Origin: Yersinia similis
Lineage (GTDB): Bacteria; Pseudomonadota; Gammaproteobacteria; Enterobacterales; Enterobacteriaceae
Assembly (NCBI RefSeq): GCF_001053095.1
Contig: NZ_CGBP01000002.1
Coordinates: 62,001-126,000, forward strand
Direction of reading: 5' to 3'
DNA length: 64,000 bases
Shown here one piece after another: positions 13,082 through 22,683 of the stretch (its first letter is position 1; each line of letters begins with the position of its first letter). Under the pieces are notes generated by a model. That model was not told the origin of the DNA. It searched no databases and was given only the letters and a program-made list of their open reading frames with translations. Position numbers and translations under genes: made by a program.

Positions 13082-14194
13082 ATGAGCGAAAAATCCCCCG
13101 AGCAGACAACCCCTGACCTGCTGCAATCACAAATTTTAAAGGTCCTTACGGCCTTCACCCATCCGACCTTGCAAAAGGATCTGAACGCACTGCGCGCCAT
13201 TCATCACTGTGCCTTGTTGGACAACGTGTTGCATATTGAGCTGGTGATGCCTTTTGCCTGGCAATTTGGTTTTGAAATACTGAAAGAATCGGTCAGCGAA
13301 GAGTTGCTGGTGGTGACCGGTGCCAACGCCATTGACTGGAAGCTTTCCCATAACATCACCACATTACGCCGTGCTAATGATCAACCAGGTGTAAAAGGTG
13401 TACGTAATATTCTGGCTGTCAGTTCCGGTAAGGGCGGGGTGGGTAAATCCAGTACTGCGGTTAACCTGGCACTGTCGTTGGCGGAAGGGGGGATGAAAGT
13501 GGGTATTCTTGACGCGGATATCTACGGCCCTTCTATCCCAAACATGCTAGGTACGATGAACCAGCGGCCAACATCGCCAGATGGCAAGCATATGGCACCG
13601 ATTATGGCCCATGGTATGGCTACTAACTCGATTGGCTATCTGGTTACTGAAGAGAACGCCATGGTGTGGCGTGGCCCAATGGCCAGTAAGGCATTGATGC
13701 AGATGCTGCAAGATACCTTGTGGCCGGATTTAGATTATTTGGTCATTGATATGCCACCGGGAACCGGTGATATCCAACTGACGCTGTCGCAAAATATTCC
13801 GGTGACGGGGGCGTTGGTGGTGACAACACCACAAGATATTGCCTTAATCGATGCCATGAAAGGTATCGTGATGTTTGAAAAAGTGCATGTGCCAGTGTTG
13901 GGTATTGTTGAAAACATGAGTATGCATGTTTGTAGTAATTGCGGCCATCTGGAGCCTATTTTCGGTACCGGTGGTGCGGAGAAACTGGCTGAGAAATACC
14001 ATTGCAAATTGCTGGGCCAGATCCCGCTGCATATTTCACTGCGTGAAGACCTCGATCGTGGTGAGCCAACAGTTGTCAGCCGTCCTGATAGCGAGTTTAC
14101 TGATATTTATCGTCAGTTGGCGGCTAATGTTGCTGCAGAGATGTATTGGCAAGGCGAGGCGATACCGACAGAAATCTCATTTCGTGCAGTGTAA
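13082..14194 (+). CDS. mrp: Mrp/ApbC iron-sulfur carrier ATPase
   Basis: 370 residues. The order is an N-terminal MIP18-like domain (to about residue 95), then a P-loop ATPase with the deviant Walker A SSGKGGVGKSSTAVNLAL (about residue 115), ILDADIYGPSIPNML and LVIDMPPGTGD. A CxxC pair (HVCSNCGH, about residue 282) binds the bridging [4Fe-4S] cluster. The protein delivers iron-sulfur clusters to target enzymes in the cytoplasm. ATG at 13082 follows AAAGGAGCCGGG. Divergent from metG across 264 bases, an arrangement shared with E. coli. Confidence 0.96.
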   Translation: MSEKSPEQTTPDLLQSQILKVLTAFTHPTLQKDLNALRAIHHCALLDNVLHIELVMPFAWQFGFEILKESVSEELLVVTGANAIDWKLSHNITTLRRANDQPGVKGVRNILAVSSGKGGVGKSSTAVNLALSLAEGGMKVGILDADIYGPSIPNMLGTMNQRPTSPDGKHMAPIMAHGMATNSIGYLVTEENAMVWRGPMASKALMQMLQDTLWPDLDYLVIDMPPGTGDIQLTLSQNIPVTGALVVTTPQDIALIDAMKGIVMFEKVHVPVLGIVENMSMHVCSNCGHLEPIFGTGGAEKLAEKYHCKLLGQIPLHISLREDLDRGEPTVVSRPDSEFTDIYRQLAANVAAEMYWQGEAIPTEISFRAV

Positions 14195-14230
14195 TGGCAG
14201 TTTTCGCTAAGTTGAGCGCATAAGGCACTG

Positions 14231-14265
14231 AGCCGGAAAGGTCATTCAATGATGCTTCCGGCTCG
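14231..14265 (+). terminator. Hairpin after mrp
   Basis: GAGCCGGAA ... TTCCGGCTC forms a 9-bp stem 40 bases after the mrp stop. There is no U-run, so it may be a processing or protective hairpin rather than a strict terminator. Confidence 0.5.
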
Positions 14266-14440
14266 AAAGCTGCTTACATAGCCAGAAATTGCCTTCTTCC
14301 TTGGTATTATTCTTCGATGTGGTCGCCAAAGCGTTGCCTTAGCACTGGTATCACACTTGTTAACTCCTTATAATTGCCCCGCTCGAAGCACTTCGTGTGC
14401 TTTGTCTCCCTCCACACTTCGTAATCAGGTCTTTAATTTT

Positions 14441-15082
14441 ATGACTGACAAAGCACATCAGTGCGTCATTATCGGGATAGCGGGTGCTTCTGCCTCCGGA
14501 AAAAGTCTTATCGCCAGTACGTTGTATCGCGAATTACGTGAACAGGTAGGCGATAAACATATTGGTGTTATTCCTGAAGATGGTTACTACAAAGACCAGA
14601 GCCATCTGTCAATGGAAGAGAGGGTCAAAACGAACTACGACCATCCGAGCGCCATGGACCACAACTTATTGTTGGAACATTTGCAGGCGTTGAAGGCAGG
14701 GAAGTCCGTTGAATTACCCCTGTACAGCTATACTGAGCACACACGTAAAAAAGAAACGGTTCATTTAGAGCCTAAAAAAGTGATCATTCTGGAAGGTATA
14801 CTGCTGCTGACGGATATACGCTTGCGTCAGGAAATGAACTTCTCAATCTTCGTTGATACCCCATTGGATATCTGCCTGATGCGCAGAATGAAGCGAGATG
14901 TCAATGAGCGTGGCCGTTCTATGGATTCTGTTATGGCCCAATATCAGAAAACAGTACGTCCTATGTTTTTGCAATTTATCGAACCATCTAAGCAATATGC
15001 TGACATTATCGTTCCTCGTGGCGGTAAAAATAGAATTGCGATCGATATTCTAAAAGCAAAAATCAGTCAGTTCTTTGAGTAA
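14441..15082 (+). CDS. udk: Uridine kinase
   Basis: 213 residues from ATG 14441 ([20 protein letters not shown]). The frame is open upstream to 14357, but the family begins here. It phosphorylates uridine and cytidine using GTP/ATP in pyrimidine salvage. The P-loop is GASASGKS (about residues 15-22), followed by [12 protein letters not shown] and the lid region [20 protein letters not shown]. The order udk-dcd-asmA-yegH is the same as in E. coli, and spacing to dcd is about 100 bases. Confidence 0.97.
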   Translation: MTDKAHQCVIIGIAGASASGKSLIASTLYRELREQVGDKHIGVIPEDGYYKDQSHLSMEERVKTNYDHPSAMDHNLLLEHLQALKAGKSVELPLYSYTEHTRKKETVHLEPKKVIILEGILLLTDIRLRQEMNFSIFVDTPLDICLMRRMKRDVNERGRSMDSVMAQYQKTVRPMFLQFIEPSKQYADIIVPRGGKNRIAIDILKAKISQFFE

Positions 15083-15186
15083 CATTCGTCTGGACCTTTG
15101 CTCCTTTATATGACAGTTTCTGTGGTCTATGACAGTTTTTGTAGCATACACGCTGTAACATGCGAATTATTAGGGAGATTTTAGCG

Positions 15187-15768
15187 ATGAGACTGTGCGA
15201 TAGGGACATAGAGGCCTGGCTGGATAGTGGCAAGCTAGGTATTGAGCCGCGCCCCCCGGTAGAGCGAATCAATGGTGCCACTGTTGATGTTCGCTTAGGT
15301 AATCAATTCCGTGTTTTCCGTGGGCATACTGCGGCATTTATTGATTTAAGTGGCCCGAAAGATGAGGTCAGCGCGGCCTTGGAACGGGTAATGAGTGATG
15401 AAATCAATCTTCCAGAAGGTGAAGCTTTCTTTTTGCATCCGGGAGAGCTGGCGTTGGCGGTCACATTGGAATCTGTCACCATCCCCGATGATTTGGTTGG
15501 TTGGTTAGATGGGCGTTCTTCTTTAGCGCGTCTCGGATTAATGGTCCACGTCACGGCACATCGTATTGATCCAGGCTGGCAAGGCCGAATTGTGTTGGAG
15601 TTCTATAATTCAGGTAAGTTGCCATTGGCATTGCGCCCCGGTATGTTGATTGGCGCACTGAGTTTTGAACCGCTCTCCGGCCCGGCGGCCCGGCCTTATA
15701 ACAGCCGCCAAGATGCAAAATATCGTGGCCAACAAGGTGCTGTAGCTAGCCGTATTGATAAAGACTAG
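15187..15768 (+). CDS. dcd: dCTP deaminase
   Basis: 193 residues from ATG 15187 ([18 protein letters not shown]). An AGGGAGA ribosome site lies 12 bases upstream; the in-frame extension to 15160 lacks family similarity. The enzyme deaminates dCTP to dUTP, feeding dTMP synthesis. The trimeric dUTPase-like core is evident in [20 protein letters not shown] (catalytic Arg/Ser region) and [20 protein letters not shown]. Length equals the E. coli enzyme. Probably cotranscribed with udk and asmA. Confidence 0.97.
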
Positions 15769-15772
15769 TGAG

Positions 15773-15910
15773 GTGATTGACAACGCGATTTATAGCTCAG
15801 TATGTGAAGGGTTGGCCGCACCTTAGGGGCGCTCCGGTGGCTGACGCCACTTACAATCCCAACGGCTCGTTTCCCCTTCATTTGACTTGATCAGCAGTCT
15901 GGACGAGTCA
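15773..15910. repeat. Candidate YPAL-type miniature palindromic element
   Basis: Between dcd and asmA lies a sequence that begins GAGGTGATTGACAA and ends ATCAGCAGTCTGGA. These ends nearly match those of the clearer element at 25196-25364 (GGTTATTGACAA ... GTCAGCAGTCTGA). The interior is partly palindromic (GTGGCtgacGCCAC; GAAGGG facing CCCTTC). Family membership is inferred from the shared termini. Confidence 0.5.
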
Positions 15911-15955
15911 TTCTTTTTTATTGAGAATTTTAGCCTGTTTGGACAAGAGGACGTC

Positions 15956-17803
15956 ATGAGACGATTACTGACAATGTTAGTTATCCTGCTAATTGTGTTA
16001 GTCGCAGGTATGAGCGCATTAGTGCTGTTGGTGAATCCTAATGATTTTCGCGCCTATATGGTCAAACAGGTAGAGAAAAAGAGTGGTTACCACCTGCAAC
16101 TGGATGGTGATTTACGTTGGCACGTCTGGCCGCAACTCAGCATTATCGCTGGGCGTATGGCGCTAACCGCGCCTGGCGCACTAGAACCGGTGGTCAGTGC
16201 TGAAAACATGCGGTTGGATGTTAAACTTTGGCCGCTGCTGTCACATCAACTGGATGTTAAACAAGTGATGTTGAAAGGGGCGGTGATCCGTTTGACCCCT
16301 GACAGCGAGGCCCAGCAACAGATAGATGCGCCAGTCGCACCTGTGGGCAGTGCACCAGTGAGTGATAGCCGTGGCTGGAAGCTGGACATCAATAAACTTC
16401 AAATCGCGGACAGTTTGCTTATTTGGCAACGTTCTGACAACGATCAAATTAATGTCCGGGATATCAATCTCGAACTCAAGCAAGACGAGCAGCGTCAGGT
16501 GCAGGTCACTCTTGCCAGCCGTGTTAACCGCAATCAGCGGGACTTAACCTTCTCAATGGTCATTGATGCCGATATGCATCAATATCCCCGACAGTTCAGT
16601 GCCAATATCAGCCAATTCACTTATAAACTGGAAGGCGCTGATATTCCTGCGGGGGGGATCAGTGGCGGAGGTGCACTGGAAGCCAGCTATCAGAGTGATA
16701 TACAGCAATTACTACTTAATCAGTTAAGTTTTACTGCCAATAATAACCAATTGGCTGGCAGTGTTAAGGCGACCTTTGCTGATGTGCCTGATTACGTGGT
16801 TAGTTTGACCTCTGATAATCTCAATCTTGATGCGATCTCTGGTTGGCAGCCGAAAAGTTCAACAGCCAGTACCGACGAAACCAAACAGCCGACCACGACA
16901 GCACCGGTTATTGCCATTCAGATAGATGATGATGTAGGGCAAGATTTACAGACATTACGTGACTTTACGGCGCAAGCAACGGTTGTCGCCAATAATGTGG
17001 TTTATCGCAACATTAACATCAACCATTTGAATTTACAGGCAACTAACCAGCAGGGCGACTTACAGGTAACTCGCCTAACCGGCAATGCGTTGGCGGGAGA
17101 TTTCTCACTCGCGGGGTCATTGGATGTTACTGGAAAAAAAGTGTTGGCTGCGGTGAATCCGGTGATAAACCATATGGAATTGGGGCCAGTATTGCAGGCG
17201 GCAGGTTTACCGCAGGTAATGACGGGTAAGTTTTCCATGCAAGCGCAGTTATCTGGAGATGGTGTGAATCTCGCGGCATTTAAACATCGCTGGCGGGGCG
17301 GGGCACAAGTCAGTATGAATAACGCCCGGTTACAGGACTTGAATATTCAGCAATTGATTCAACAAGCTGTCACACGTAGTACCAATGATGTCACCGGTCA
17401 GGAACGCTATGAGCGATATACTGAGGTTAAACAACTGCAAGCCTCTCTGGCGCTGAACCGAGGTGCAGTGAAAGTCAGTGGCCTCAATGCCAGTTCGTCA
17501 TTAATTTCTATTAAAGGCAGCGGGGCACTTAATCTCCCAACACAGCAATGTGACATGAATCTGGCTGTACGCGTTATGCAAGGCTGGAGTGGGCAGAGTA
17601 GCCTTGTCAAAACATTACAAAATACAGATATTCCATTGCGTATTTATGGTCCATGGACCCAGCTAAATTATCAATTGAATGTTGATCAATTGCTGCGTAG
17701 TGAGTTACAGCAGCGGGCTAAGAAAGCGCTGGGGGAGTGGGCTGAACGTAACCAACAAAATCGCCGTGTGGACGATCTGAAAAAGTCACTTGATAAGTTG
17801 TAA
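15956..17803 (+). CDS. asmA: AsmA, outer-membrane assembly/lipid-transport-related protein
   Basis: 615 residues from ATG 15956 (MRRLLTMLVILLIVLVAGMS), preceded by an AAGAGGACGTC ribosome site. Residues 3-25 form an N-terminal membrane anchor; the rest is a long beta-rich periplasmic domain ending in the AsmA C-terminal domain (LQDLNIQQLIQQAVTRS ... YEVKQLQASLALNRGAVKV style, then IPLRIYGPWTQLNYQLNVD). AsmA-family proteins are inner-membrane-anchored bridge-like proteins involved in phospholipid transport and outer-membrane homeostasis. Convergent with yegH, as in E. coli. Confidence 0.95.
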   Translation: MRRLLTMLVILLIVLVAGMSALVLLVNPNDFRAYMVKQVEKKSGYHLQLDGDLRWHVWPQLSIIAGRMALTAPGALEPVVSAENMRLDVKLWPLLSHQLDVKQVMLKGAVIRLTPDSEAQQQIDAPVAPVGSAPVSDSRGWKLDINKLQIADSLLIWQRSDNDQINVRDINLELKQDEQRQVQVTLASRVNRNQRDLTFSMVIDADMHQYPRQFSANISQFTYKLEGADIPAGGISGGGALEASYQSDIQQLLLNQLSFTANNNQLAGSVKATFADVPDYVVSLTSDNLNLDAISGWQPKSSTASTDETKQPTTTAPVIAIQIDDDVGQDLQTLRDFTAQATVVANNVVYRNININHLNLQATNQQGDLQVTRLTGNALAGDFSLAGSLDVTGKKVLAAVNPVINHMELGPVLQAAGLPQVMTGKFSMQAQLSGDGVNLAAFKHRWRGGAQVSMNNARLQDLNIQQLIQQAVTRSTNDVTGQERYERYTEVKQLQASLALNRGAVKVSGLNASSSLISIKGSGALNLPTQQCDMNLAVRVMQGWSGQSSLVKTLQNTDIPLRIYGPWTQLNYQLNVDQLLRSELQQRAKKALGEWAERNQQNRRVDDLKKSLDKL

Positions 17804-17821
17804 GCCATCCATTGGAAACAG

Positions 17822-17865
17822 ATATGCCCGGAGGTGGTTCTTCACCGGGCATAATCGTTTTATTT
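17822..17865 (+). terminator. Rho-independent terminator after asmA
   Basis: Stem ATGCCCGG / CCGGGCAT (17824-17831, 17845-17852), followed by AATCGTTTTATTT on the plus strand. Confidence 0.8.
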
Positions 17866-17923
17866 CTCCAGGCTTTTGTTAATTGGCCCAGGTTTATACT
17901 CAATCTATAGGGTTATCAATTAG

Positions 17924-19510
17924 CTACACTTCGTAATCTGGCTCAGGAACCTTCAATGGTGTTATCTTCACTTTCAAGATCCGGTGGCTATTGACCACCA
18001 GAGGTTCGAATAAGTAGTCGCCAATTGTCAGTTGTTCACCCACTTTGGGTATCCTCTGGGTATGCTCCATGAGTAACCCGGCCAGCGTGTGGTATTCACG
18101 TTTCTCATTAATTGGCAGTGGCAAATAGAGCACCAAATCTTCCAGCGGCATATAACCGTTCGCTATCCAACAGCCATCTTCAGTTTGCTGAATATCGTGG
18201 CGCGCATCTAACTCTTCCCCCGCTACGGGTAAATTACCTGCGATAGTTTCCATCACGTCGGTAAGGGTCACAACCCCCTCAATAGAACCGAACTCATCGA
18301 CGACAAAAGCAAAATGTGTCTGTGCCTGACGGAATTGTTCCAGAGCCATCAGCAGTGAAACTTGTTCAGGAAAGATGAGTGGTTGGCGAATTAATGACCG
18401 CAAGTCGAGCTTTTCATTCGCTAATTGTTGTTTCAATAAATCAATTACGTGAATAACGCCTAAAGGCTCATCAGTAGAGCTATCTTCAGTAACCACGATT
18501 CGGGTATGCAGGTTTTTCGCCAGTAACTGAGTCAATTTCTCTGGTGGGTCATTGAGGTCCAAATATTCAACATCATGGCGTGATGTCATGATGCTGCTGA
18601 CGGTTCGTTGTGCCAACCCCAAGACCCGTTCAATCATGCGCCGCTCTTGCGCATTAAACACTTCCTGACCTGCGCTGGTACTGTCAGCGATCAGATTGGC
18701 AGTATGGTTATCCAATTCAGCTTCTTCGTGTTTACCACTGAGCATACGTAAAACGGCCTCTGCGGTACGTTCACGTAATGGTCTAACCGTTGACAGGAAG
18801 CGCCGCCGATTGAATTGTGCAAACTGGTTCAGTGACTCAATGATTACCGAGAAACCAATAGCCGCGTACAGGTAGCCTTTCGGAATATGGTAACCAAAAC
18901 CTTCAGCGACTAAGCTGAAACCGATCATCAGTAAGAAACTCAAGCACAGAATGACAATAGTTGGATGTGCATTGACAAAGCGAGTCAACGGTTTGCTGGC
19001 GAGTAACATCAAGCCAATCGCGATACAGACTGCGACCATCATCACCGCAAGGTGATCAACCATACCGACGGCGGTGATCACGGAATCGAGCGAGAAGATA
19101 GCATCCAGGACTACTATCTGTGCCACCACCGGCCAGAAACGAGCCGCTTTGCGTTGCTGATTCTGTTGATGATCTTTCCCTTCCAGCCGTTCATTTAGCT
19201 CCATCGTCGCTTTGAACAGCAGGAATATTCCGCCGACTAACATAATCAAGTCACGTGCACTGAACGAATGTTCAGAAAGAGTGATGATTGGTGTGGTCAA
19301 TGTAGCCAGCCACGAAATACAGGCCAACAGTGCCAGACGCATTAGTAGTGCGCAGAGTAAACCAGTGACTCTGGCTTTATCTCGTTGATGACGAGGGAGT
19401 TTTTCTGCCAAGATGGCAATAAATATAAGGTTATCAATACCCAATACAATTTCGAGCACAACCAACGTAGCCAGTCCTGCCCAAATAGTTGGATCCGCGA
19501 TCCATTCCAT
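17924..19510 (-). CDS. yegH: YegH, TerC-family membrane protein with CBS and CorC/HlyC domains
   Basis: 528 residues, close to E. coli YegH. Residues 1-230 are a TerC-type integral membrane domain with conserved acidic segments ([16 protein letters not shown] and [18 protein letters not shown]). A CBS pair follows (about 300-420, including [24 protein letters not shown] and [19 protein letters not shown]), then a CorC/HlyC-type domain to the end. TerC relatives are implicated in metal-ion (notably manganese) export or metalation of secreted proteins; the substrate here is inference. Convergent with asmA in the E. coli order. Confidence 0.92.
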   Translation of the reverse strand: MEWIADPTIWAGLATLVVLEIVLGIDNLIFIAILAEKLPRHQRDKARVTGLLCALLMRLALLACISWLATLTTPIITLSEHSFSARDLIMLVGGIFLLFKATMELNERLEGKDHQQNQQRKAARFWPVVAQIVVLDAIFSLDSVITAVGMVDHLAVMMVAVCIAIGLMLLASKPLTRFVNAHPTIVILCLSFLLMIGFSLVAEGFGYHIPKGYLYAAIGFSVIIESLNQFAQFNRRRFLSTVRPLRERTAEAVLRMLSGKHEEAELDNHTANLIADSTSAGQEVFNAQERRMIERVLGLAQRTVSSIMTSRHDVEYLDLNDPPEKLTQLLAKNLHTRIVVTEDSSTDEPLGVIHVIDLLKQQLANEKLDLRSLIRQPLIFPEQVSLLMALEQFRQAQTHFAFVVDEFGSIEGVVTLTDVMETIAGNLPVAGEELDARHDIQQTEDGCWIANGYMPLEDLVLYLPLPINEKREYHTLAGLLMEHTQRIPKVGEQLTIGDYLFEPLVVNSHRILKVKITPLKVPEPDYEV

Positions 19511-19870
19511 ATATCCAGTTTCACCTTGTATTGCTACGGCTTATGCCGTCAATCAGAAAAATAGCCATTTATTAAATAAGTGCATCGACTCGAGTCGATC
19601 ACAAAAAAAATCAATCCAAGCTAAGCGATTTGAACATTAGCTGGACATAACAAATCATTAACTGGACTGAGTTATGCTGATCATAGCACTGATAATTGAA
19701 AATGAATGACGGAAGATATAGAAATATGCCAGATATCAATCATATTGTAGGGAGATTCTGCTACGTTATCATGATGTTCTATTTGACTATTGTTACAAAA
19801 TATTTTCTGCTCCCCCTTTTTGAAATAAATTTATATAAAGAACAGCATATTTTTAAACGATAATGGTATT
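19511..19870. other. Intergenic region yegH-iron locus
   Basis: About 360 bases upstream of both divergent genes, AT-rich, no ORF. In E. coli the colanic-acid cluster lies on this side of yegH; nothing of it is seen here. The Fur site lies at the right end. Confidence 0.45.
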
Positions 19871-19889
19871 GATAATCACTATCATTATG
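19871..19889 (+). promoter_or_regulatory. Fur box of the rightward siderophore arm
   Basis: GATAATCACTATCATTATG matches the 19-bp Fur consensus GATAATGATAATCATTATC at 15 of 19 positions. It lies 42 bases before the GTG start of the FhuF-like gene, where it would overlap the promoter. Iron repression of the arm is therefore likely (inference from site and gene content). Confidence 0.8.
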
Positions 19890-19931
19890 TATGATAATGT
19901 TTTCATCATTTTATCCTTCAGGAGGTAACAG

Positions 19932-20696
19932 GTGTCAAATACAGTACAGTTAATTACACCTCCCCCTATAGGGGTAATAGCGGATATAGCAGAACTTTTT
20001 GAAAAAACGTTTGCACATTTTTCCAGGACGTTAAAAGTAAACGCTGATGATATCCCTGAAGAATCTATAAGTTTTCATGCCTGGTCAAGTATTGATAATT
20101 TTCCTACGTTAATACAGAAATATAGAGATGAATATTATGGGGATAATGATCTAAAGCCCAACGATAAAGCCCTCTACTCATTATGGAGTCAGTGGTATTT
20201 TGGTTTGGTTATCCCACCAATGATGTTGTTATTAATAGAGTATCCACAGGCTGTTGACACACACTACCAAAATTTTAAAGTGTTATTTCATCACAGCGGA
20301 AGACCCGAAGTGGTTTACTATCAATTAAAATGGCAAAACCAAGATCCAGGTACCTTACTTGAGCGTTATTATTTATTTCTCAATCATCATGTTATTCCCA
20401 TAGCAGAAAAAATTGAGTCTTACCAAGGTATAAATGGACGCTTGCTATGGAATAACATTGGATTCCTGATGTTCTGGTATCTAGGGGAATTTAAAGGTCG
20501 CTTAGGTGATGATCTCTATCAATCTATTATTAATGGGCTTTTCATGAACTTGTCTTTGCCGAGTGGTCAAGATAACCCTCTTTACCGGACAGTCATATTA
20601 CGTAACGGCATCTTACAGCGACGTAGTTGTTGTCAACGAAATAAATTACCCGGTGTCGGGAGTTGCCATGATTGTCCGTTAGAAAAACCACATTAA
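19932..20696 (+). CDS. ysuF: FhuF-family ferric siderophore reductase
   Basis: 254 residues starting at GTG 19932, with GGAGG six bases upstream. The C-terminus carries the FhuF signature CC-x10-C-x2-C (RRSCCQRNKLPGVGSCHDCP), which holds a [2Fe-2S] cluster used to reduce Fe(III) from hydroxamate siderophores in the cytoplasm. The central part has the family's WYFGLVIPPMM and NNIGFLMFWYLGE stretches. It opens the rightward arm of the locus below a Fur box. The name ysuF follows the Yersinia ysu (yersiniachelin) nomenclature as I recall it; the family assignment is firmer than the symbol. Confidence 0.88.
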   Translation: MSNTVQLITPPPIGVIADIAELFEKTFAHFSRTLKVNADDIPEESISFHAWSSIDNFPTLIQKYRDEYYGDNDLKPNDKALYSLWSQWYFGLVIPPMMLLLIEYPQAVDTHYQNFKVLFHHSGRPEVVYYQLKWQNQDPGTLLERYYLFLNHHVIPIAEKIESYQGINGRLLWNNIGFLMFWYLGEFKGRLGDDLYQSIINGLFMNLSLPSGQDNPLYRTVILRNGILQRRSCCQRNKLPGVGSCHDCPLEKPH

Positions 20697-20859
20697 ATCT
20701 TATTAATTAGCCAAGCTCCTGCATTGCCCAGAAGCTTGTCTGTATTGACTATTTAATCCTCATTATATTTGTGCCTTATATTTACCTGCAGTTAATTATA
20801 ATAAAATATTGAGAAAATATAGCGTTACCAAAACACCACTTTATATCCAGGGGTATATT

Positions 20860-21350
20860 ATGTACGGAAATATCCATGAGGGGAAACATTTCATAGACCA
20901 AAGTGAAAATATAAGTGATGAGATTTGTTTAGAGGGCTTCCTAAATAAAGGTATCGCAGCCCATTATTATGAAAGTAGAAATAATATCAACGCAAGGACT
21001 AAGGCTATATTCATCATGACTGACAAACTCTTTAGCGGGATATTATTCTCTGAACTATCACCTGACTTTTATTGTGTTAATTTAAATCAGCCATTAATGT
21101 CAATGGATAGCGTATTAGATGAACTACAGCAGCTATATGTTAAGGGTGCTGTATATTTTCATCATCCTAAGTATGTTGCGCATCTTAATTGTCCGGTTGT
21201 TCTTCCCGCAGTACTGGCAGAAAGCATTATTAGTGCCATTAATTCTTCGTTCTTAATCCGGCGACCACACTCCAGCACCTGAACGAAATTGTGGATGCCA
21301 TTATTACCGAAGGTAAAAACTATCCGACTATCTATAACAGTCAATCATGA
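20860..21350 (+). pseudogene. PLP-dependent diamine-forming decarboxylase, large internal deletion
   Basis: ATG 20860 opens a frame whose first ~130 residues are the N-terminus of a group II amino-acid (diaminobutyrate/DesA-type) decarboxylase: FSELSPDFYCVNLNQPLMSM and then VYFHHPKYVAHLNCPVV with ESIISAINSS. The family continues with LDTWDQS, but here the frame runs into FLIRRPHSST and a stop at 21282. In another frame from 21246 the family's C-terminus appears (FVLNPATTLQHLNEIVDAI to the stop at 21348-21350). About 350 residues (~1 kb), including the PLP lysine, are missing and the join is out of frame at a TTCTTCGTTCTT-like junction. The intact enzyme would supply the diamine for the siderophore. 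Nonfunctional by any reading. Confidence 0.88.
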
Positions 21351-21384
21351 GATTGATGTTGTTTGAACAGGAGTGATTAGAACA

Positions 21385-22683
21385 ATGCGACCTTATGACT
21401 TTATTGGCATCGGTATTGGCCCGTTTAACCTCGGGCTAGCATGTTTAACTCAACCACTAAACGATGTTCGCTGTTTGTTTATCGATCAGAAAGCAGGGTT
21501 TGATTGGCATCCAGGAATGATGCTGGAAAGTGCAACCTTACAAACGCCTTTTATGTCAGATTTGGTGACGTTAGCATCGCCTACGCACCCATTAAGTTTT
21601 TTAAATTATATCAAGCAACAAGGGAGGATTTACTCCTTTTATATTCGGGAAAATTTTTTCCTACTACGTAAGGAATATAACCAGTATTGCCAGTGGGCAG
21701 TTGAGAAATTACCTAACTTACGGTTTAATATGCAGGTTGATGATATTCATTACGATGAAGACACCGCGCTATATCGGCTGTGCTGTTCTGACACACGCTC
21801 AGGCAGTCGCCATGAGTTTCTGTGCAAGAAACTGGTTCTGGGTACCGGCCCCTCGCCGCATATACCCGAATGTTGCCAACCTTTTATTCGGCAAATAGTG
21901 ATGTCCGGCCAGTATCTGGAGCATAAAGTAGCGTTACAAAAGAAACGCGCTATCACTATTTTGGGCAGTGGTCAAAGTGCTGCCGAAATTTTCTATGATT
22001 TGCTGAGTGAAATTGATCGCTTTGATTACCAGTTGAATTGGCTTACTCGTTCACCTCGATTCTTCCCGTTGGAATATACCAAACTGACGTTGGAAATGAC
22101 CTCACCTGAATATGTGGACTATTTCTATCATCTTCCACCCGAAAAACGTGATGAGCTGAATCTCTCCCATAAGCCATTGTATAAAGGTATTAACAGCACA
22201 TTGATTAACGATATCTTCGATCTGTTGTATACCAAACGTCTGGACGGTGCCCTTAATGTAAATCTGTACACCAATAGTGAATTACAGCAGGTGAATTCGA
22301 GCCATGATGGTAAGGGGTTGCACCTGTCGGTGTTGCAGCATGAACAGAACCAATTATTCACGTTGGATACTGAAGGTGCTGTTTTGGCGACCGGATATCA
22401 ATATCGGCCCCCAACTTTTATTGAAGGTATACGTCAACATATTCGTTGGGATAATAAAGGGCGCTATGAGGTTCAACGTAATTACAGCATTGATCGGCAT
22501 AATACGGTTTTTGTACAGAACGTAGAGCTACATACCCATGGCTTTGTGACGCCTGATCTCGGTATGGCTTGTTACCGCAATTCTTGTCTGATTCGTGAAA
22601 TAACCGGTACTGAATATTATCCGATTGAGAAAAATATTGCTTTTCAGCAATTCAGGGCACCCTCCCTGAGGAGAAAAGAGTGA
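21385..22683 (+). CDS. Flavin-dependent diamine/lysine N-hydroxylase (IucD/AlcA/RhbE type)
   Basis: 432 residues from ATG 21385 (MRPYDFIGIGIGPFNLGLAC); an upstream in-frame GTG at 21373 abuts the GGAG and is less likely. The FAD-binding GIGIGPFNLGLA (residues 7-18), the second dinucleotide motif ITILGSGQSAAEIF (about 195) and a C-terminal ATGYQYRPP are all present. Enzymes of this family N-hydroxylate a terminal amine of ornithine, lysine, putrescine or cadaverine with NADPH and O2, the first step toward a hydroxamate. Its stop overlaps the next gene, consistent with one operon. The precise amine cannot be read from the sequence. Confidence 0.9.
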   Translation: MRPYDFIGIGIGPFNLGLACLTQPLNDVRCLFIDQKAGFDWHPGMMLESATLQTPFMSDLVTLASPTHPLSFLNYIKQQGRIYSFYIRENFFLLRKEYNQYCQWAVEKLPNLRFNMQVDDIHYDEDTALYRLCCSDTRSGSRHEFLCKKLVLGTGPSPHIPECCQPFIRQIVMSGQYLEHKVALQKKRAITILGSGQSAAEIFYDLLSEIDRFDYQLNWLTRSPRFFPLEYTKLTLEMTSPEYVDYFYHLPPEKRDELNLSHKPLYKGINSTLINDIFDLLYTKRLDGALNVNLYTNSELQQVNSSHDGKGLHLSVLQHEQNQLFTLDTEGAVLATGYQYRPPTFIEGIRQHIRWDNKGRYEVQRNYSIDRHNTVFVQNVELHTHGFVTPDLGMACYRNSCLIREITGTEYYPIEKNIAFQQFRAPSLRRKE

